A stretch of DNA of 64,000 nucleotides from Bradyrhizobium embrapense (lineage in GTDB: Bacteria > Pseudomonadota > Alphaproteobacteria > Rhizobiales > Xanthobacteraceae): positions 682,001 through 746,000 of the forward strand of contig NZ_LFIP02000004.1 in NCBI RefSeq assembly GCF_001189235.2, written 5' to 3'. Positions 61,652 through 64,000 of this stretch are shown here, piece after piece; the first letter of the stretch is position 1; each line of letters begins with the position of its first letter. The notes under the pieces were generated by a model that did no database searches, was not told the origin of the DNA, and was given only the letters and a program-made list of their open reading frames with translations. The translations under genes were made by a program, and so were the position numbers.

Positions 61652-64000
61652 TCAGGACGCGACGGCCTGCCGCGGCTGCGCGGTGACGCCAATCAGCTTG
61701 CTGATCTCAGGCTTGCAGCCGCCGCAATTGGTGCCGGCCTTCAGGCAGCGGCCAATCGCATCAATGCTGTCGGCGCCCTTCCTGATCTCGGCGGCGATCT
61801 GGTGCCGTCCGACGCTGAAGCAGGAGCAGACGATCGGACCGACGTCCTCGCCGGCGCCGGACGGCCGTCCGGCGAGCAGCGCCATTCTCGCATTCGGCGA
61901 CAACTGCCGTTCCGCAAACAGCCCGGTCAGCCAGGCCCGCGACGGCAGCGTGTGATCCGGCGCGATGAAGACGCAGCCCTCGAGCCGGCCGTCGCGCACC
62001 GCGGCGTAGCGGAAGCGGCCCGCAGCCGGATCGCGATAGGCGATCCATTCGATCTCGACGCCGTCGAGGCCGAGTTGCGCCTGCGCCCAGTCGCGCCAGC
62101 TCTCCGGGCGAACATCCAGCGCAAGCTCCAGCCGCGTGCAATCGCCGGCCTTGCCGTGGACCCAGTAGCCGCTTGCCGGACGCTTGATCGCACCGCGGCT
62201 CAGGATGAAGGCGTGCCATTTCGGCGTGTAAGGATCGGCCTTGACCGGCGTGTGCTTGGATTCCGGCTGGCCGGACAGCGGATCGACCGCCGGATTGACC
62301 AGCGCGTTGACGCGGCCCTCGCCGGCGAACTCCTCGTTCCAGTGCATGGGTACGAACACGCAGCCGCGGCGCTGGTCGGCGCTGACCACGACGCGCGCGA
62401 TCATCTCGCCCCAGCTGCTGGTCAGCCGCACCAGGCCTTCGTTCGGCAGCCCGGCCTGCATCGCGTCCTCGGGGTGGAATTCGGCACAGGGCTCGAAGAT
62501 GTGCGACAGCAGCCGTCCGGTCTTTCCGGTCCGGGTCATGGTGTGCCACTGATCTCTGATCCGACCGGTGTTGAGCAGCAGCGGATAGTCACGGCTGGTG
62601 GCATTGCGCGCCGCGCGCGGCGCGACCGGCACAAAGCGCGCCTTGCGGTCGGGCGTGAAGAATGTCTGGCTTTCGAACATCCGCGGCGTGCCGGCCGGAT
62701 GCTGCGATGTCACCGGCCACTGCACCGGCGCCAGCGCGTCATAAGCGGCGTCGTCGAGCGCGGCCAGCGCCGAGATGTCGAAATCGCGCTTGCCGTTGTT
62801 CTCGAAGCCAGATAGTTCGGCGTGCTCACGGAACACCTCGACGACCGAGGCATAATCGAAGCCGGGATATCCCATGCGCACGGCGACGTCGCAGATGATG
62901 CGCCAGTCGGCGCGCGCCTCGCCTGGCGCCGGCAGGAACGGCCGTTGCCGCGAGATCCGCCGCTCGGAATTGGTGACGGTGCCGTCCTTCTCGCCCCACG
63001 CCAGCGCCGGCAGCAGCACGTCGGCATGGCGCGTGGTGTCGGTGTCGCGCGTGCAATCCGTCACCACGACGAGCTCGCAGGCGTCGAGCGCGGCGCGCGC
63101 GCGGTCGGCATCGGGCAGGCTGACCACCGGATTGGTCGAGATGATCCACACCGCCTTGATGCGGCCATCGGCGATCGCGTCGAACATGTCGACCGCCTTC
63201 AGTCCGCCCTTCTCCGCAATCACAGGCGCGCGCCAGAACCGCTGCACCAGCTCGCGATGCGCCGGATTCTCGATTTCCATATGCGCGGCGAGTTGGTTGG
63301 CGAGCCCGCCGACCTCGCGGCCGCCCATCGCGTTGGGCTGCCCGGTCAGCGAGAACGGCCCCATGCCGGGACGGCCGATGCGCCCGGTCAACAGATGGCA
63401 ATTGATGATGGCGTTGACCTTGTCGACGCCGCTCGACGACTGGTTGATGCCTTGCGAATACAGCGTGACGACGCGCTCCGTGCGGGTGAACCAGTCGAAG
63501 AACAGTCCGACCGCACCTTCGCTGAGCCCACACGTCGCAGCGGTCTGCGCCAGGGTCTGGCCGGCCACCTGCTTGAGGGCGTCGACGATCCCCGTCGTGC
63601 GATTGCCGACAAAGCCGCGATCGACCGCATTGCTGCCAGCGAGGAACGCGAACAGGCCATTGAACAGCACGGCATCGCTGCCGGAGCGCAGCGGCAGATG
63701 CAGATCGGCGCCCTCACAGGTCGCGGTGCGGCGCGGATCGATCACCACGATCTTGCACGCCGGGTTCTTCTCTTTTGCCGCCAGCATGCGCTGGTACAGG
63801 ATCGGATGGCACCAGGCGGCGTTGGAGCCGACCAGCACCAGCAGGTCGGCCTGCTCAAGATCCTCGTAGCAGCCCGGCACGGTGTCGCTGCCGAACGCAC
63901 GCTTGTGCCCCGCGACGCTGGAGGCCATGCACAGCCGCGAATTGGTGTCGATATTGGCGGTGCCGACAAAGCCCTTGGCGAGCTTGTTGATGACGTAATA
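61652..64000 (-). CDS. nasA: Assimilatory nitrate reductase catalytic subunit, 3' part
   Basis: Molybdopterin oxidoreductase that reduces nitrate to nitrite. The visible 782 residues lack the N-terminal [4Fe-4S] region, which lies beyond 64000; the frame stays open to the edge. It shows the molybdopterin-binding QGINQSSSGVDKVNAIINCHL and the C-terminal RIRDQWHTMTRTGKT region. The last 60 residues are a BFD-like [2Fe-2S] domain with CSCFSVG and CGGCKPE, typical of bacterial NasA/NarB-type assimilatory enzymes. It is not a dissimilatory NarG type. Neighbour nas genes would be to the right. Confidence 0.9.
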   Translation of the reverse strand, partial: YYVINKLAKGFVGTANIDTNSRLCMASSVAGHKRAFGSDTVPGCYEDLEQADLLVLVGSNAAWCHPILYQRMLAAKEKNPACKIVVIDPRRTATCEGADLHLPLRSGSDAVLFNGLFAFLAGSNAVDRGFVGNRTTGIVDALKQVAGQTLAQTAATCGLSEGAVGLFFDWFTRTERVVTLYSQGINQSSSGVDKVNAIINCHLLTGRIGRPGMGPFSLTGQPNAMGGREVGGLANQLAAHMEIENPAHRELVQRFWRAPVIAEKGGLKAVDMFDAIADGRIKAVWIISTNPVVSLPDADRARAALDACELVVVTDCTRDTDTTRHADVLLPALAWGEKDGTVTNSERRISRQRPFLPAPGEARADWRIICDVAVRMGYPGFDYASVVEVFREHAELSGFENNGKRDFDISALAALDDAAYDALAPVQWPVTSQHPAGTPRMFESQTFFTPDRKARFVPVAPRAARNATSRDYPLLLNTGRIRDQWHTMTRTGKTGRLLSHIFEPCAEFHPEDAMQAGLPNEGLVRLTSSWGEMIARVVVSADQRRGCVFVPMHWNEEFAGEGRVNALVNPAVDPLSGQPESKHTPVKADPYTPKWHAFILSRGAIKRPASGYWVHGKAGDCTRLELALDVRPESWRDWAQAQLGLDGVEIEWIAYRDPAAGRFRYAAVRDGRLEGCVFIAPDHTLPSRAWLTGLFAERQLSPNARMALLAGRPSGAGEDVGPIVCSCFSVGRHQIAAEIRKGADSIDAIGRCLKAGTNCGGCKPEISKLIGVTAQPRQAVAS

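Overview
The window looks like chromosomal DNA of a GC-rich alphaproteobacterium of the Bradyrhizobium/Rhodopseudomonas type (order Hyphomicrobiales). The grounds are the ribosomal proteins and RNA polymerase, adk lying between secY and rpsM with no rpmJ, the TTGAC-type promoters, and several short palindromic intergenic elements of the kind scattered through bradyrhizobial genomes. The genus is an inference from protein style; no database search was possible.

From 1 to about 37.3 kb almost everything reads on the minus strand, so transcription runs from high to low coordinates. It is one ribosomal and transcription super-cluster: secE-nusG, rplK-rplA, rplJ-rplL-rpoB-rpoC, rpsL-rpsG-fusA-tuf, the S10 and spc genes (rpsJ to secY), adk, then rpsM-rpsK. 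rpoA must start just left of the window. Two insertions break the usual order. A D-2-hydroxyacid dehydrogenase gene sits between rplA and rplJ (34.2-35.2 kb). A three-gene block sits between rpoC and rpsL (18.1-23.6 kb): a flavoprotein, an ABC exporter with acidic tails, and a flavin amine oxidase fused to a methyltransferase. adk carries a long Lys/Ala-rich histone-H1-like tail. Sigma-70-like promoters are visible before rpsM, rplJ and secE. Strong hairpins lie in the rplL-rpoB, rpoB-rpoC, rplO-secY and rpsK-rpoA gaps, with clear terminators after rpoC and rplA.

From 37.6 to 47.8 kb lies accessory metabolism between secE and a tRNA-Trp gene: a GntR-acyl-CoA synthetase pair with a divergent periplasmic binding protein and two matching operator palindromes; an AraC regulator; an OpgC-like acyltransferase with small envelope proteins; a VOC protein and a BKACE enzyme followed by a decayed carboxymuconolactone decarboxylase gene; and a four-helix membrane protein. 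Parts of this stretch have visibly lower GC.

From 47.8 to 64 kb are a beta-lactamase-fold serine hydrolase, two SDRs, a histidine phosphatase, a frameshifted NIPSNAP gene, an ArgE-type deacylase, signal peptidase I, and a DMT exporter. A split ACAD10/11-like pair (kinase-like phosphotransferase plus acyl-CoA dehydrogenase) follows with a divergent TetR regulator, then RidA, a CoA-transferase, a tiny secreted His-rich protein, and the 3' part of an assimilatory nitrate reductase running off the right edge. Four short palindromic elements sit in gaps of this region.
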